Notes under the pieces: generated by a model
Databases searched by the model: none
What the model saw: the letters and a program-made list of their open reading frames with translations, nothing else
What the model was told of the DNA's origin: nothing
Part shown: piece by piece, positions 1 to 5,286 of the stretch
Layout of the letters: each line of letters begins with the position of its first letter
Numbering within the stretch: the first letter of the stretch is position 1
Translations under genes and position numbers: made by a program
Assembly: GCA_013336035.1 (NCBI GenBank)
Contig: JAAXUL010000503.1
Coordinates: 1 to 6,184 of the forward strand
Direction of reading: 5' to 3'
Length of the DNA stretch: 6,184 bases
Source of the DNA: Chloroflexales bacterium
Lineage (GTDB): Bacteria > Chloroflexota > Chloroflexia > Chloroflexales > Chloroflexaceae

Positions 1-425
1 TCGGCCCGGCGGCGACGATCTACGCCCTCGACCGCGACGCCCGCGCCGTCGCCGCGCAGGAGCGGCGCCTCCGCGACGATCCGCCGGCGGCAACCATCTT
101 CCCGCGCCAGGCTGACGTGCTTCGCCCCCTCGGCCTGGCGCCGCTCGACGGTATACTCGCCGCGAACCTGCTCCACTTCGTGCGCGACCAGGTCGGGCTG
201 CTCGGGCGGCTCCGCGTGGCGCTCCGCCCCGGCGGGCGGCTGCTGGTGGTCGAGTACGAGCAGAGGTTTCCTATCCCCTGGGTGCCGCACCCGCTCCCCT
301 TTTCGCGCTTCGCATCGCTCGCCCAGGAGGCCGGCTTCCAGGCACCGGCACAGGTCGGCACGCGCCACTCCCCGTCGTCGGGGCGCGTGCTCTACGCTGC
401 GGTTGCGGCGAGACCCGAGGGATGA
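1..425 (+). CDS. Class I SAM-dependent methyltransferase, C-terminal part (cut by window edge)
   Basis: The reading frame is open from the left edge (first full codon at 3) to TGA at 423-425, giving about 140 residues. The start of the protein lies outside the window. Near the edge, IYALDRD resembles the strand-2 acidic motif that binds the SAM ribose in Rossmann-fold methyltransferases. DGILAANLLHFV matches the motif at the end of strand 4, and LRPGGRLLVVEY is the typical post-III motif. The tail (EAGFQAP, then RVLYAAVAA) matches the last strands of UbiE/Methyltransf_11-type enzymes. The glycine-rich motif I would lie upstream. The substrate cannot be told from this part. The gene ends in ATGA, overlapping by 4 nt the start of the next, now broken, ligT-like gene, so the two were probably one transcript. 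Confidence 0.85.
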   Translation, partial: GPAATIYALDRDARAVAAQERRLRDDPPAATIFPRQADVLRPLGLAPLDGILAANLLHFVRDQVGLLGRLRVALRPGGRLLVVEYEQRFPIPWVPHPLPFSRFASLAQEAGFQAPAQVGTRHSPSSGRVLYAAVAARPEG

Positions 426-627
426 ACGTGAGCGCGAAGACAGATACTACCGCCGTTGTCCTCGTCCCGCCCCCGGACGTCTGGCCTCCCATCCAGGCCA
501 TCCGCCAGCGGCACGACCGCAACGCGCGTCGCTAGATGCCCCACATCACCCTGCTCTATCCCTTCGCGCCCCGGGCCGCCTTCGCCGAACTCACACCGGT
601 CCTCTCCACTATCGAAGCAGACCCAGC
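422..627 (+). pseudogene. 2'-5' RNA ligase family (LigT/2H phosphoesterase) remnant, nonsense and truncated
   Basis: Translation from ATG 422 (or GTG 428, which has GAGG 7 nt upstream) gives a start with TTAVVLVPPPDVWPPIQAIR and RQRHDRNARR. TAG follows at 533-535, and the same frame continues with MPHITLLYPFAP. In the 2H family this region normally reads RW-MPHITLLYPF, where H-x-T is the first catalytic motif, so TAG replaces an expected TGG (Trp). The frame looks homologous to about 627 (AAFAELTPVLS). The second H-x-T motif and the C-terminal half are absent. The DNA beyond encodes, on the other strand, the end of a B3/B4 protein. Reinitiation at ATG 536 would lack the first strand and half the fold. 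TAG is the normal stop of dinB and of the phosphatase here, so recoding is unlikely. Confidence 0.8.
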
Positions 628-951
628 GAACCTGTCCCAGCGCGGCGCCTCAGCCGTCAGGATCGCCCGCCGCGAGGGCGGGAAGCCGGCTTCCCGCAGC
701 TCAGCCTCCAGCGTGTCGAGCAGCGCGGCGACGTCGGCCGCGGCGCTCGCGTGCAGCCCCTCGCTGACAATGAGCGCCCGCCGGGTCGTGTCGCTGACCG
801 TCGAGTGTTTGCTCTGGCGGAAGGTCCAGCGGCGGGCGTGGACCTTCCGCGCTCCATCGGCGAAGATGATCTCGCCGGGCTCGGGGTGCTCCACCTCGCC
901 CCCGAAGGAGTTGAGCTGGCGCGTCAGGGCGGCATACGGCGAGAGTCCTGC
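628..951 (-). pseudogene. B3/B4 tRNA-binding domain protein, C-terminal remnant
   Basis: Read on the minus strand from about 951, the frame gives SPYAALTRQLNSFGGEVEHP, then PEPGEIIFADG, VHARRWTFRQS, DTTRRALIVSEGLHA and a final AILTAEAPRWDRF. This order of PxPGEIIFAD, ARRWtxRQ and a helix-rich end is characteristic of proteins with the PheRS beta-subunit B3/4 domain, thought to act in tRNA editing or amino-acid recognition. Such proteins usually exceed 200 residues; about 108 remain. The N-terminal half is missing: homology begins within a few bases of the dinB stop codon, and the frame meets TGA at 976-978. The only start is GTG 892-894, inside the domain. The open frame runs on to a stop at 554-556, but its last 25 residues are antisense to the ligT remnant and not family-like. 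Confidence 0.72.
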
Positions 952-953
952 CT

Positions 954-2153
954 CTAACGCTCCTCCTCGCCCAGCTCACTTCCGCGCCGCACGAGGCCGG
1001 CCCCGAAGCGAGCCTGCACCGCCGCGAGCGCCTCGCGTAGCTTCGCCTGGCGCACCTGCTCCTCCGGCGAGGGCGCGTCCCACAGGCTCAGCTGCCGTGG
1101 CGGGGTGCCGAGCCCGCTCACGCCCACGCCGATCAGCCGCACCGGCTGGCGCTCGGGCCAGGTCTGGGTGAACAGGCGCAGCGCGGCCTCGGTGATCACC
1201 TCGGCCTCGTCGGTTGGCTGGGGCAGCGTGAGCTGGCGCGTCGGCGTGGTGAAGTCGGGCCAGCGGATCTTGAGCTTGACCGAGGCGCCCATCAGCCCCT
1301 TGCGCTGGAGCTTGGCGGCCACCTCGGCCGCCTGGACGCGCAGGGTTTGCTCGAGACGGTCTCGGTCGCGCACGTCGTGGGCGAAGGTGGTCTCCTGCGA
1401 GATCGACTTGGCCTCGCGCTCCGTAACGATTGGCCGGTCGTCAATCCCTCGCGCGTGGTGGGCCAAGTCCTCGCCGTGCTGGCCGAAGCGGCGAACCAGA
1501 TCTTCCTGCGGCCAAGCCGCGATGTCGCCGATGGTAAGGATGCCCATCCCGGCGAGCTTCTCGGCCGTCTTTGGGCCCACACCCCACAACGCCGAGGCGG
1601 GTAGCGGAGACAGGAAGAACGCCTCTTCGCTGGGCGGTACGACACAGATCGCACTCGGGATGGCGCCGCTGCGGGCCATGCCCTTGCCGACGTCGGTGGC
1701 AATCTTTGCGACGAGCTTGTTCGCGGCCACGCCGAGCGAGCAGGAAAGGCCGAGCTCCGTGCGGATCAGCGCCTGAAGCCGCTGCGCCACCTGCTCGCCC
1801 CTTTCCCCGAGGGCGGTGACGTCCAAAAACGCCTCATCGATCGAGATCTGCTCGACCAGGTCGGTGAGCGCGTAGAGCCGCTCCATGACCTGCTGCGATG
1901 CGGCGCGGTACGCGGGGAAGGTTGGGCGCACGACGATCAGCTCGGGGCAGAGGCGCACGGCGTGGGCCATCGGCATCGCCGAGCGCACGCCGAAGGCGCG
2001 GGCGGCGTAGGAGGCCGAGGCCACCACGCCGCGCCCCTCCGGGCGCCCGCCCACTGCGAAGGGCTTGCCCTTCAGCGTCGGGTCGCGCTGCTCCTCGACC
2101 GCACAGAAGAACTGATCCAAGTCTACATGGATGATTGTGCGCGTGGTGGTCAT
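954..2153 (-). CDS. dinB: DNA polymerase IV (Y-family translesion polymerase)
   Basis: This intact protein of 399 residues performs error-prone DNA synthesis past lesions, partnered with the sliding clamp. The palm begins IIHVDLDQFFCAVE: D11 and, in SIDEAFLDV, D106 and E107 are the metal-binding carboxylates, and F16 is the steric gate against ribonucleotides. SYAARAFGVRSAMP (about 48-61) is the finger signature. LWGVGPKTAEKL (189-200) is the helix-hairpin-helix. The little-finger domain covers about 245-350, and QLSLWD (354-359) is a clamp-binding motif. A 40-residue tail follows (AVQARFGAGLVRR), as in many Pol IV orthologues. ATG 2151-2153 was chosen because homology starts five residues later. 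The open frame extends to 2243, but that part crosses the candidate promoter. No strong ribosome site is seen. The stop is TAG. Confidence 0.97.
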   Translation of the reverse strand: MTTTRTIIHVDLDQFFCAVEEQRDPTLKGKPFAVGGRPEGRGVVASASYAARAFGVRSAMPMAHAVRLCPELIVVRPTFPAYRAASQQVMERLYALTDLVEQISIDEAFLDVTALGERGEQVAQRLQALIRTELGLSCSLGVAANKLVAKIATDVGKGMARSGAIPSAICVVPPSEEAFFLSPLPASALWGVGPKTAEKLAGMGILTIGDIAAWPQEDLVRRFGQHGEDLAHHARGIDDRPIVTEREAKSISQETTFAHDVRDRDRLEQTLRVQAAEVAAKLQRKGLMGASVKLKIRWPDFTTPTRQLTLPQPTDEAEVITEAALRLFTQTWPERQPVRLIGVGVSGLGTPPRQLSLWDAPSPEEQVRQAKLREALAAVQARFGAGLVRRGSELGEEER

Positions 2154-2164
2154 GTGGTGGTCAT
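2143..2164. repeat. 11-bp perfect tandem duplication over the dinB start codon
   Basis: The unit GTGGTGGTCAT occurs twice head to tail on the plus strand (2143-2153 and 2154-2164). Read on the minus strand, each copy is ATGACCACCAC, so there are two ATGs 11 nt apart. The inner ATG (2151-2153) is in frame with dinB. The outer ATG (2162-2164) reads only M-T-T-T before a TGA that overlaps the inner ATG (ATGA). Confidence 0.9.
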
Positions 2165-2196
2165 AGTGATGGACAGCCGGTGGACGCCACAACGCG

Positions 2197-2207
2197 TGTC
2201 TGAGACA
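2197..2207. promoter_or_regulatory. Palindrome TGTCTGAGACA in the dinB leader, possible operator
   Basis: Two 5-bp arms (TGTCT/AGACA) flank a single central base. It lies about 44 nt upstream of the dinB start and just downstream of the transcription start expected from TACAAT. It is not the Gram-positive/actinobacterial SOS box GAAC-N4-GTTC, and no known regulator is recognised. Arms this short can occur by chance. Confidence 0.22.
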
Positions 2208-2213
2208 ATCAGC

Positions 2214-2226
2214 CCCTTGCATTGTA
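2214..2226 (-). promoter_or_regulatory. Possible dinB promoter (-10 TACAAT)
   Basis: On the minus strand TACAAT (2226-2221) stands about 67 nt upstream of the dinB ATG, in otherwise GC-rich DNA. No convincing -35 hexamer is seen at 16-18 nt spacing. Its presence argues against a dinB start at 2243. Confidence 0.3.
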
Positions 2227-2297
2227 CCCCGGCGGGCGAGCATACAGGGGCCGCCGCTCGCGGCGACGGTGGCGTCATCCGTCGAGCCGACGCTCCA

Positions 2298-2540
2298 TCA
2301 CCAGCGAGCGGCTGCCGACTCGAAGGTGAAGGCGTGCTGGATCGGGCTGTCGAAGAAGATCAGCTGGTGCTGCGCCAGGGTAACATTAGCGCGCTTGATC
2401 TTGCCCTCGGGGCCCTGCTCGCCCGAGCCATAGCGCAGCAGGCTCGTGATGGTCGAGCCCGCGAACAGGGACACGTAGAGGTTCAGCGCCTTCTCGGCGA
2501 CGCCGTCGAACATCAGAAAGGTCGCAACGGATCGGGCCAT
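2298..2540 (-). pseudogene. VOC superfamily PhnB/glyoxalase-like protein, 3'-truncated
   Basis: The frame starts at ATG 2538-2540 with a good ribosome site (AAGGAG, 6 nt spacing) and encodes 80 residues. TFLMFDGVAEKALNLYVSLF, then RYGSGEQGPEGKIKRANVTL and LIFFDSPIQHAFTF, match the first half of PhnB-like VOC proteins (the 3-demethylubiquinone-9 3-methyltransferase Pfam group), normally about 140-160 residues. After FTFES (residue 75) the likeness stops and AAARW-stop follows. The second beta-alpha-beta-beta-beta module, normally starting about here with a strand such as AISLFV, is absent in all frames down to dinB. A half protein could only work as a dimer, so loss of function is more likely. 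A minus -10-like TATAGT lies at 2585-2590. Confidence 0.82.
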
Positions 2541-2584
2541 GGCTCGCTCCTTCCTTCGGTGGTTCGTCGCTCGGTGATGGCTTC

Positions 2585-2590
2585 ACTATA
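2585..2590 (-). promoter_or_regulatory. Possible -10 element (TATAGT) for the VOC-like gene
   Basis: TATAGT on the minus strand (plus ACTATA) lies 44 nt upstream of the VOC ATG, in the small AT-richer patch of this intergenic stretch. No good -35 hexamer is found at the usual distance. Confidence 0.3.
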
Positions 2591-2663
2591 GCACAAACGA
2601 GCGATGATGGGCGGTGGCCGAGGGAGTCTTCTGCCAGAGCAAGCCGCACGCGCTTGCTCAGTT

Positions 2664-2679
2664 CTCACGGGCGCGTGAG
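2664..2679. promoter_or_regulatory. Perfect 6-bp inverted repeat CTCACG-GGCG-CGTGAG, possible operator
   Basis: Perfect arms with a 4-nt centre lie about 30 nt upstream of the extended -10 at 2706-2714, a position suitable for an activator or repressor. No known regulator is recognised. Confidence 0.25.
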
Positions 2680-2705
2680 CTCGTCCGCAGGCCCGATGAC
2701 GGCTC

Positions 2706-2714
2706 TGCTATACT
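2706..2714 (+). promoter_or_regulatory. Extended -10 promoter TGCTATACT
   Basis: TGC-TATACT is close to the ideal extended -10 (TGnTATAAT), and no -35 is needed or seen. Transcription would start near 2720-2721, exactly at an ATG (2721), so the message would be leaderless. The frame from that ATG encodes MIETSLFSDLPATILHRVTG, resembles nothing I recognise, and is out of frame with the hydrolase remnant that follows. Confidence 0.5.
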
Positions 2715-2802
2715 CCGCATATGATTGAGACCTCACTTTTCTCGGACCTACCGGCGACTATCCTGCACCGGGTCACCGGCAGCGCCGACCAATCACCCAC
2801 CC

Positions 2803-3135
2803 TCGGCGGCGCAGCTGGCAGCGGTGTTCGACCGGGACCTTGGCGTGGCGCCGGCGGTGCAGGGCGCACAGCTCGCGGCGATGCGGGCCTACGACGCCAC
2901 GGGGCGGCTCGGTGAGCTGGCGGGGCTGCCCACCCTCGTGGTCAGCGCGGCCCACGACCCCATTGCGCCCCCGGCCCTGGGCCGCGCCCTGGCCGCCGGT
3001 ATCCGAGGGGCTCGCTACATCGAGATCGCGCAGGCGTCGCACGGCCTGCCGATCCAGTACCCCGACGCGACCACGGCAATGCTTGCGGCCCACCTGGCCC
3101 AGGCTGAGGCGGGAGGCAGGACGCAGACCTCCTGA
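2803..3135 (+). pseudogene. Alpha/beta-hydrolase, C-terminal remnant
   Basis: The last 110 residues look like the C-terminal half of an alpha/beta-hydrolase of the enol-lactonase/esterase type. AQLAAMRAYDATGRLGELAG is the end of the cap. PTLVVSAAHDPIAPPALGRA is strand 7 with the acid residue D, and ARYIEIAQASHGLPIQ carries the catalytic His. The first half, with the oxyanion residues and the G-x-S-x-G nucleophile elbow, is missing; full-length members are about 250-280 residues. Homology starts near 2803 (AAQLAAVFDRDLG). The frame is open back to 2725, but that upstream part is not hydrolase-like and its ATG (2721) is in a different frame. It therefore cannot be an active hydrolase. It stops at TGA 3133-3135. 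Confidence 0.75.
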
Positions 3136-3263
3136 TCTGCTTGATGTGCGAGAGCAACGCCGCTGAACAATGTTCGCGGCCTGACGCAGGTGCTGATCTG
3201 GGAGGCGACTGATCAACAATGCACCGCCGGGCAGTACGGCTGATACCGCACGGAGCAGCAACC
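3136..3263. other. Non-coding leader between hydrolase remnant and kinase
   Basis: No gene is seen in these 128 nt. They hold one copy of a short dispersed repeat: CCGCCGGGC at 3224-3232 and CTGATACCGCACGG at 3240-3253, with partners at 5246-5270. GGCGACTGAT at 3204-3213 recurs at 5252-5261. GGAG at 3252-3255 is the ribosome site of the kinase. No clear promoter is visible. Confidence 0.4.
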
Positions 3264-3836
3264 ATGAGCGCACGAGCTGACGCCGCGGCAAGGGCCTCCG
3301 CGCCGCGCCCCAACCTGCTGCTGCTGGTCGGGCCCAAGGGGAGCGGCAAATCCTTCATCGGGGAGCTCCTGGAGCGCGAGCTGGGCGTTCCCTACGTCCG
3401 CCCCGAGGCCGTGGTGCTCCAGCTCCGGGCCTCCGGCCGGGTGCCCACCGTGGCGGAGAGCCTCGGGGCCATTGTGGCGGCGACGGAGGCGCAGGCTCGG
3501 GCGGCGCAAGCCCTCACCCTCGACACGACGGGCGCCTTTGATGATCTGGACACGTACCTCCAGGCCCTGGCCCGCTTCAGCCGGGTGCGGCTGGTCCAGG
3601 TCTATGCTCCCCCTGAGATGTGCCTGGCACGCATCCGCGCCCGCGATCAGTCGGCCCACATCCCGGTGCAGGAGGAGCTGATCGGGCAGATCAACGCCCG
3701 CTCGCTCGCGCTCCGGTTGCCCTACGAGCTGGTCATCGACAACGAGCCCTTCGCGCCGCCCGCACAGATCATCGCGGCGGTGCGGGGGCTGCTCGCTCTG
3801 TCGCCGGCCGGTGGGCCTGCCGGCCCGTCAATGTGA
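3264..3836 (+). CDS. P-loop small-molecule kinase (shikimate kinase-like/AAA_33)
   Basis: This intact protein of 190 residues starts at ATG 3264, with GGAG 8 nt upstream; the frame extends to 3219, but without a ribosome site. NLLLLVGPKGSGKSFIGELL holds Walker A (G23-S30) after strand 1. DTTG (87-90) lies at the end of strand 3, where Walker B or substrate contacts occur in NMP/shikimate-type kinases. LARIRARDQSAHIPV (121-135) is an arginine-rich LID-like segment, and YELVIDN (154-160) a late core strand. The length suits shikimate, gluconate or adenylate-type kinases, which transfer ATP phosphate to a small molecule in the cytosol. The substrate is unclear: the D-x-D and R motifs that would specify shikimate are not evident and no aro genes are near. 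The gene stands alone and looks functional. Confidence 0.82.
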   Translation: MSARADAAARASAPRPNLLLLVGPKGSGKSFIGELLERELGVPYVRPEAVVLQLRASGRVPTVAESLGAIVAATEAQARAAQALTLDTTGAFDDLDTYLQALARFSRVRLVQVYAPPEMCLARIRARDQSAHIPVQEELIGQINARSLALRLPYELVIDNEPFAPPAQIIAAVRGLLALSPAGGPAGPSM

Positions 3837-3915
3837 GCGAAGCATGTCCTTGTGGCGCTGCCTTGCCGTCCAAGAGCGACACGGCGGCCGAGCAGAGAGA
3901 GGCACTGGTTTGCGT

Positions 3916-3957
3916 GAGAAAACAAGGACACCCCCACTGGATCGCCAGCGGGGGTCG
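3916..3957 (-). terminator. Intrinsic terminator for the minus-strand gene at 4050-4468
   Basis: The left arm is A-CCCCC-a-CTGG (3930-3940), the loop ATCG (3941-3944), and the right arm CCAG-c-GGGGG-T (3945-3955). That makes ten pairs with one A-C mismatch. Read on the minus strand, the stem is followed within a few bases by TTGTTTTCTC (plus 3916-3925), a T-rich tail. There is no T-run on the plus side, so it serves the minus strand. It lies about 100 nt beyond the minus stop at 4050 and 80 nt beyond the plus kinase stop, with nothing coding seen in 3837-4049. Confidence 0.6.
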
Positions 3958-4049
3958 TGTTCGGCCATCTCAGTTGGGGCTTGACGCAGGCGGGCCTATC
4001 GAGAAGATGTCGGCGCTGTGTCTCGCAGCTCCTAGTCCCGTGGCATCCG

Positions 4050-4468
4050 CTAGAGCTGCTTCCGTCCACGAGTCAGCAGATTGGCCGGGACGAGCGTGTT
4101 CTGGGTCGGCTTCGGGGGCATGGGCGGATAGATCCACCACCGGAACGGCGGGTCGGGCCACGGCTTCCCATACAAGTGAACGGCTCCCAGGATGGCGAAC
4201 TGCTCCCGTATCGTTCACCTTGGACTCCGAGGTCCCGCAAAAGATGGTCACTGGCTGGTCGCGGCCCGCAAGGCGCACGGTGCCCCCTCGCGGGCAGACC
4301 GTCGGTGGGAACCTCCGCGCTGAGCCACGACGGCGAGCCAAACACGTAGATGTGCCAGCCGGGCAGATCCGGGGCGGCCATGACGGTCTCGAGGATCGCG
4401 GGGATGGCCGCCGACAACCACCACGGTGATGGGAGGGTCGCCGTGTGGCTGCCGGCGCCCCCAGGCGC
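4050..4468 (-). pseudogene. Unrecognised protein gene with two single-base frameshifts
   Basis: On the minus strand, coding-like sequence passes through three frames and ends at TAG 4050-4052. Frame one (from just after TAG 4469-4471) gives AIPAILETVMAAPDLPGW, HIYVFGSPSWLSAEVPTDGL. Frame two gives TVRLAGRDQPVTIFCGTSES. Frame three gives REQFAILGAVHLYGKPWPDP, PFRWWIYPPMPPKPTQ and TRGRKQL. Removing one base from the five-C run at 4283-4287 and one from the TT at 4214-4215 yields one continuous protein of about 125-140 residues, and third codon positions stay GC-rich in each piece. IYVFGS...PTD faintly recalls the GS...D start of a nucleotidyltransferase domain, but this is not secure. A third shift near 4408 is possible, since the alternate frame reads PITVVVVGG. 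The start codon is unknown. Confidence 0.5.
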
Positions 4469-4472
4469 CTAG

Positions 4473-4631
4473 GAGGCGCTGGTCGCGACGAGGCCGGCGA
4501 CGTTCTTCCGGCCGCCGTACGTGGGCAGCCGGGTATGGGTCGGGATCAGCCTCGGCGCCATCGACGATGAGGAGCTGCGGCTGTACATCGAGACCGCGTG
4601 GGATCTGGTGGCCCCGAAGCGCCTGCGGGCA
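4473..4631 (+). pseudogene. MmcQ/YjbR (DUF419) family, C-terminal remnant
   Basis: After TAG 4470-4472 the frame reads EALVATRPATFFRPPYVGSR, VWVGISLGAIDDEELRLYIE and TAWDLVAPKRLRA. The order FF.PPYVG, W.GI.L..ID.EEL and A....APKRLRA is that of the last 50 residues of MmcQ/YjbR-like proteins, small double-wing DNA-binding-fold proteins of about 110-120 residues. The first 60 or so residues are missing. The remnant has no stop of its own: its frame runs into the NTF2-like gene at 4656, so initiation at GTG 4521 would give a 171-residue fused product. No ribosome site is evident at that GTG. Confidence 0.65.
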
Positions 4632-4655
4632 AGCCGCGTGAGCAGGAATGCAGTC

Positions 4656-5036
4656 ATGGAACTTCCCGGCAATGACCTGGCAGCCGAATCCACGCTCCGC
4701 GTCGTGGAGCAGTTTCACGAGGCCTTCAACCGCCACGACGTCGCCGCGCTCATGGCCCTGATGACCCGGGACTGCGTGTTCGAGAACACCTTCCCGCCAC
4801 CCGATGGCGCCCGACACGTCGGGCAGGCCGAGGTGCGCGCCTGCTGGGAGCAGCTCTTCCGCGACGCGCCGGCCGCCCACTTCGTGGTCGAGGAGCTGTT
4901 CGCGAGCGGGCCGCGCGCCGTGCTGCGCTGGCGCTACACCTGGTCGTCAGAGGCTGATGCTCACGTCCGAGGCGTGGACATCTACGAGGTCCGTGACGGG
5001 CTCGTGGCCGAGAAGCTGTCCTATGTCAAAGGCTGA
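4656..5036 (+). CDS. SnoaL/NTF2-like fold protein
   Basis: This 126-residue protein looks complete. VVEQFHEAFNRHDVAALMAL is the first helix pair of SnoaL-like proteins. Then come the strand DCVFENTFPPPDGARHVG, the helix VRACWEQLFRDAP, and the strands HFVVEELFAS, RAVLRWRYTW and VRGVDIYEVRDGLVAEKLSY. The fold makes a cone-shaped pocket and dimerises; members include ketosteroid isomerases, polyketide cyclases and many proteins of unknown substrate. No Asp/His set is secure enough to name a reaction. ATG 4656 was chosen because homology starts about ten residues later; AGCAGG stands 9 nt upstream. The frame is open back to 4473 through a YjbR remnant, so the native upstream region was probably replaced. 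The MarR-like remnant begins 18 nt downstream. Confidence 0.82.
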   Translation: MELPGNDLAAESTLRVVEQFHEAFNRHDVAALMALMTRDCVFENTFPPPDGARHVGQAEVRACWEQLFRDAPAAHFVVEELFASGPRAVLRWRYTWSSEADAHVRGVDIYEVRDGLVAEKLSYVKG

Positions 5037-5054
5037 GCGGGAAGGGGTTCAGGG

Positions 5055-5237
5055 ATGACACAACCGCAGCAGGGGCGGCAGCTTCCGATCGGCTCCTGGC
5101 TGAAGCGGGTGGACGAACTCCTCACTGAGCGCAGCAACGCGGCCCTCGCCGGGCGCGGCTTCACGCGGCTGCGCTGGCAGCTCCTGGCGTGCCGCTGGCG
5201 TGATCGCTCCCGAGCAATGATCAGGGAAACGACGTAG
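5055..5237 (+). pseudogene. MarR-type regulator, N-terminal remnant
   Basis: ATG 5055 has AAGGGG about 7 nt upstream and opens a 60-codon frame. QLPIGSWLKRVDELLTERSN, AALAGRGFTRLRWQLL resembles the first helices of MarR-family winged-helix regulators, whose usual opening is ...WLK..D..L...D..L...GLTR..WQVL. Family members are about 140-160 residues. After WQLL (residue 44, about 5186) the sequence becomes arginine-rich and unlike the family, ending at TAG 5235-5237. The recognition helix and wing are missing, so it cannot bind DNA as a MarR protein. Its place 18 nt after the NTF2-like gene suggests they shared a transcript. A short bona fide protein cannot be excluded. Confidence 0.6.
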
Positions 5238-5245
5238 CCGCAGAA

Positions 5246-5283
5246 CCGCCGGGCGACTGATACCGGACGGCCAGTATCGGCGG
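5246..5283. repeat. Imperfect hairpin with a partial copy at 3224-3253
   Basis: CCGCC (5246-5250) pairs with GGCGG (5279-5283). Inside it, GATAC-c-GG (5259-5266) pairs with CC-a-GTATC (5271-5278) around an ACGG loop. It lies between a plus-strand remnant and the end of the minus-strand nitroreductase-family gene. There is no T-run, so it is a poor terminator. The left arm resembles the segment just upstream of the kinase. Confidence 0.4.
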
Positions 5284-5286
5284 CTG

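Noticed and set aside
422..627. TAG recoding as Trp or readthrough in the ligT-like gene
   Set aside because: TAG ends other genes here and the C-terminal half of the gene is missing anyway.
1105..1776. A 223-codon plus-strand frame
   Set aside because: Exactly antisense to dinB, whose catalytic and clamp-binding motifs are all conserved.
2154..2243. N-terminal extension of dinB to 2243
   Set aside because: Adds 30 unconserved residues, covers the TACAAT element and the palindrome, and has no ribosome site.
3620..4429. A 269-codon plus-strand open frame
   Set aside because: It overlaps the kinase in another frame, its product is arginine- and alanine-rich with no family likeness, and it runs antisense to the terminator and the minus-strand gene. 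It is a GC-rich shadow.
4248..4880. A 210-codon minus-strand open frame
   Set aside because: Antisense to the NTF2-like and YjbR coding sequence. Only a short piece (PITVVVVGG) could belong to the frameshifted gene.
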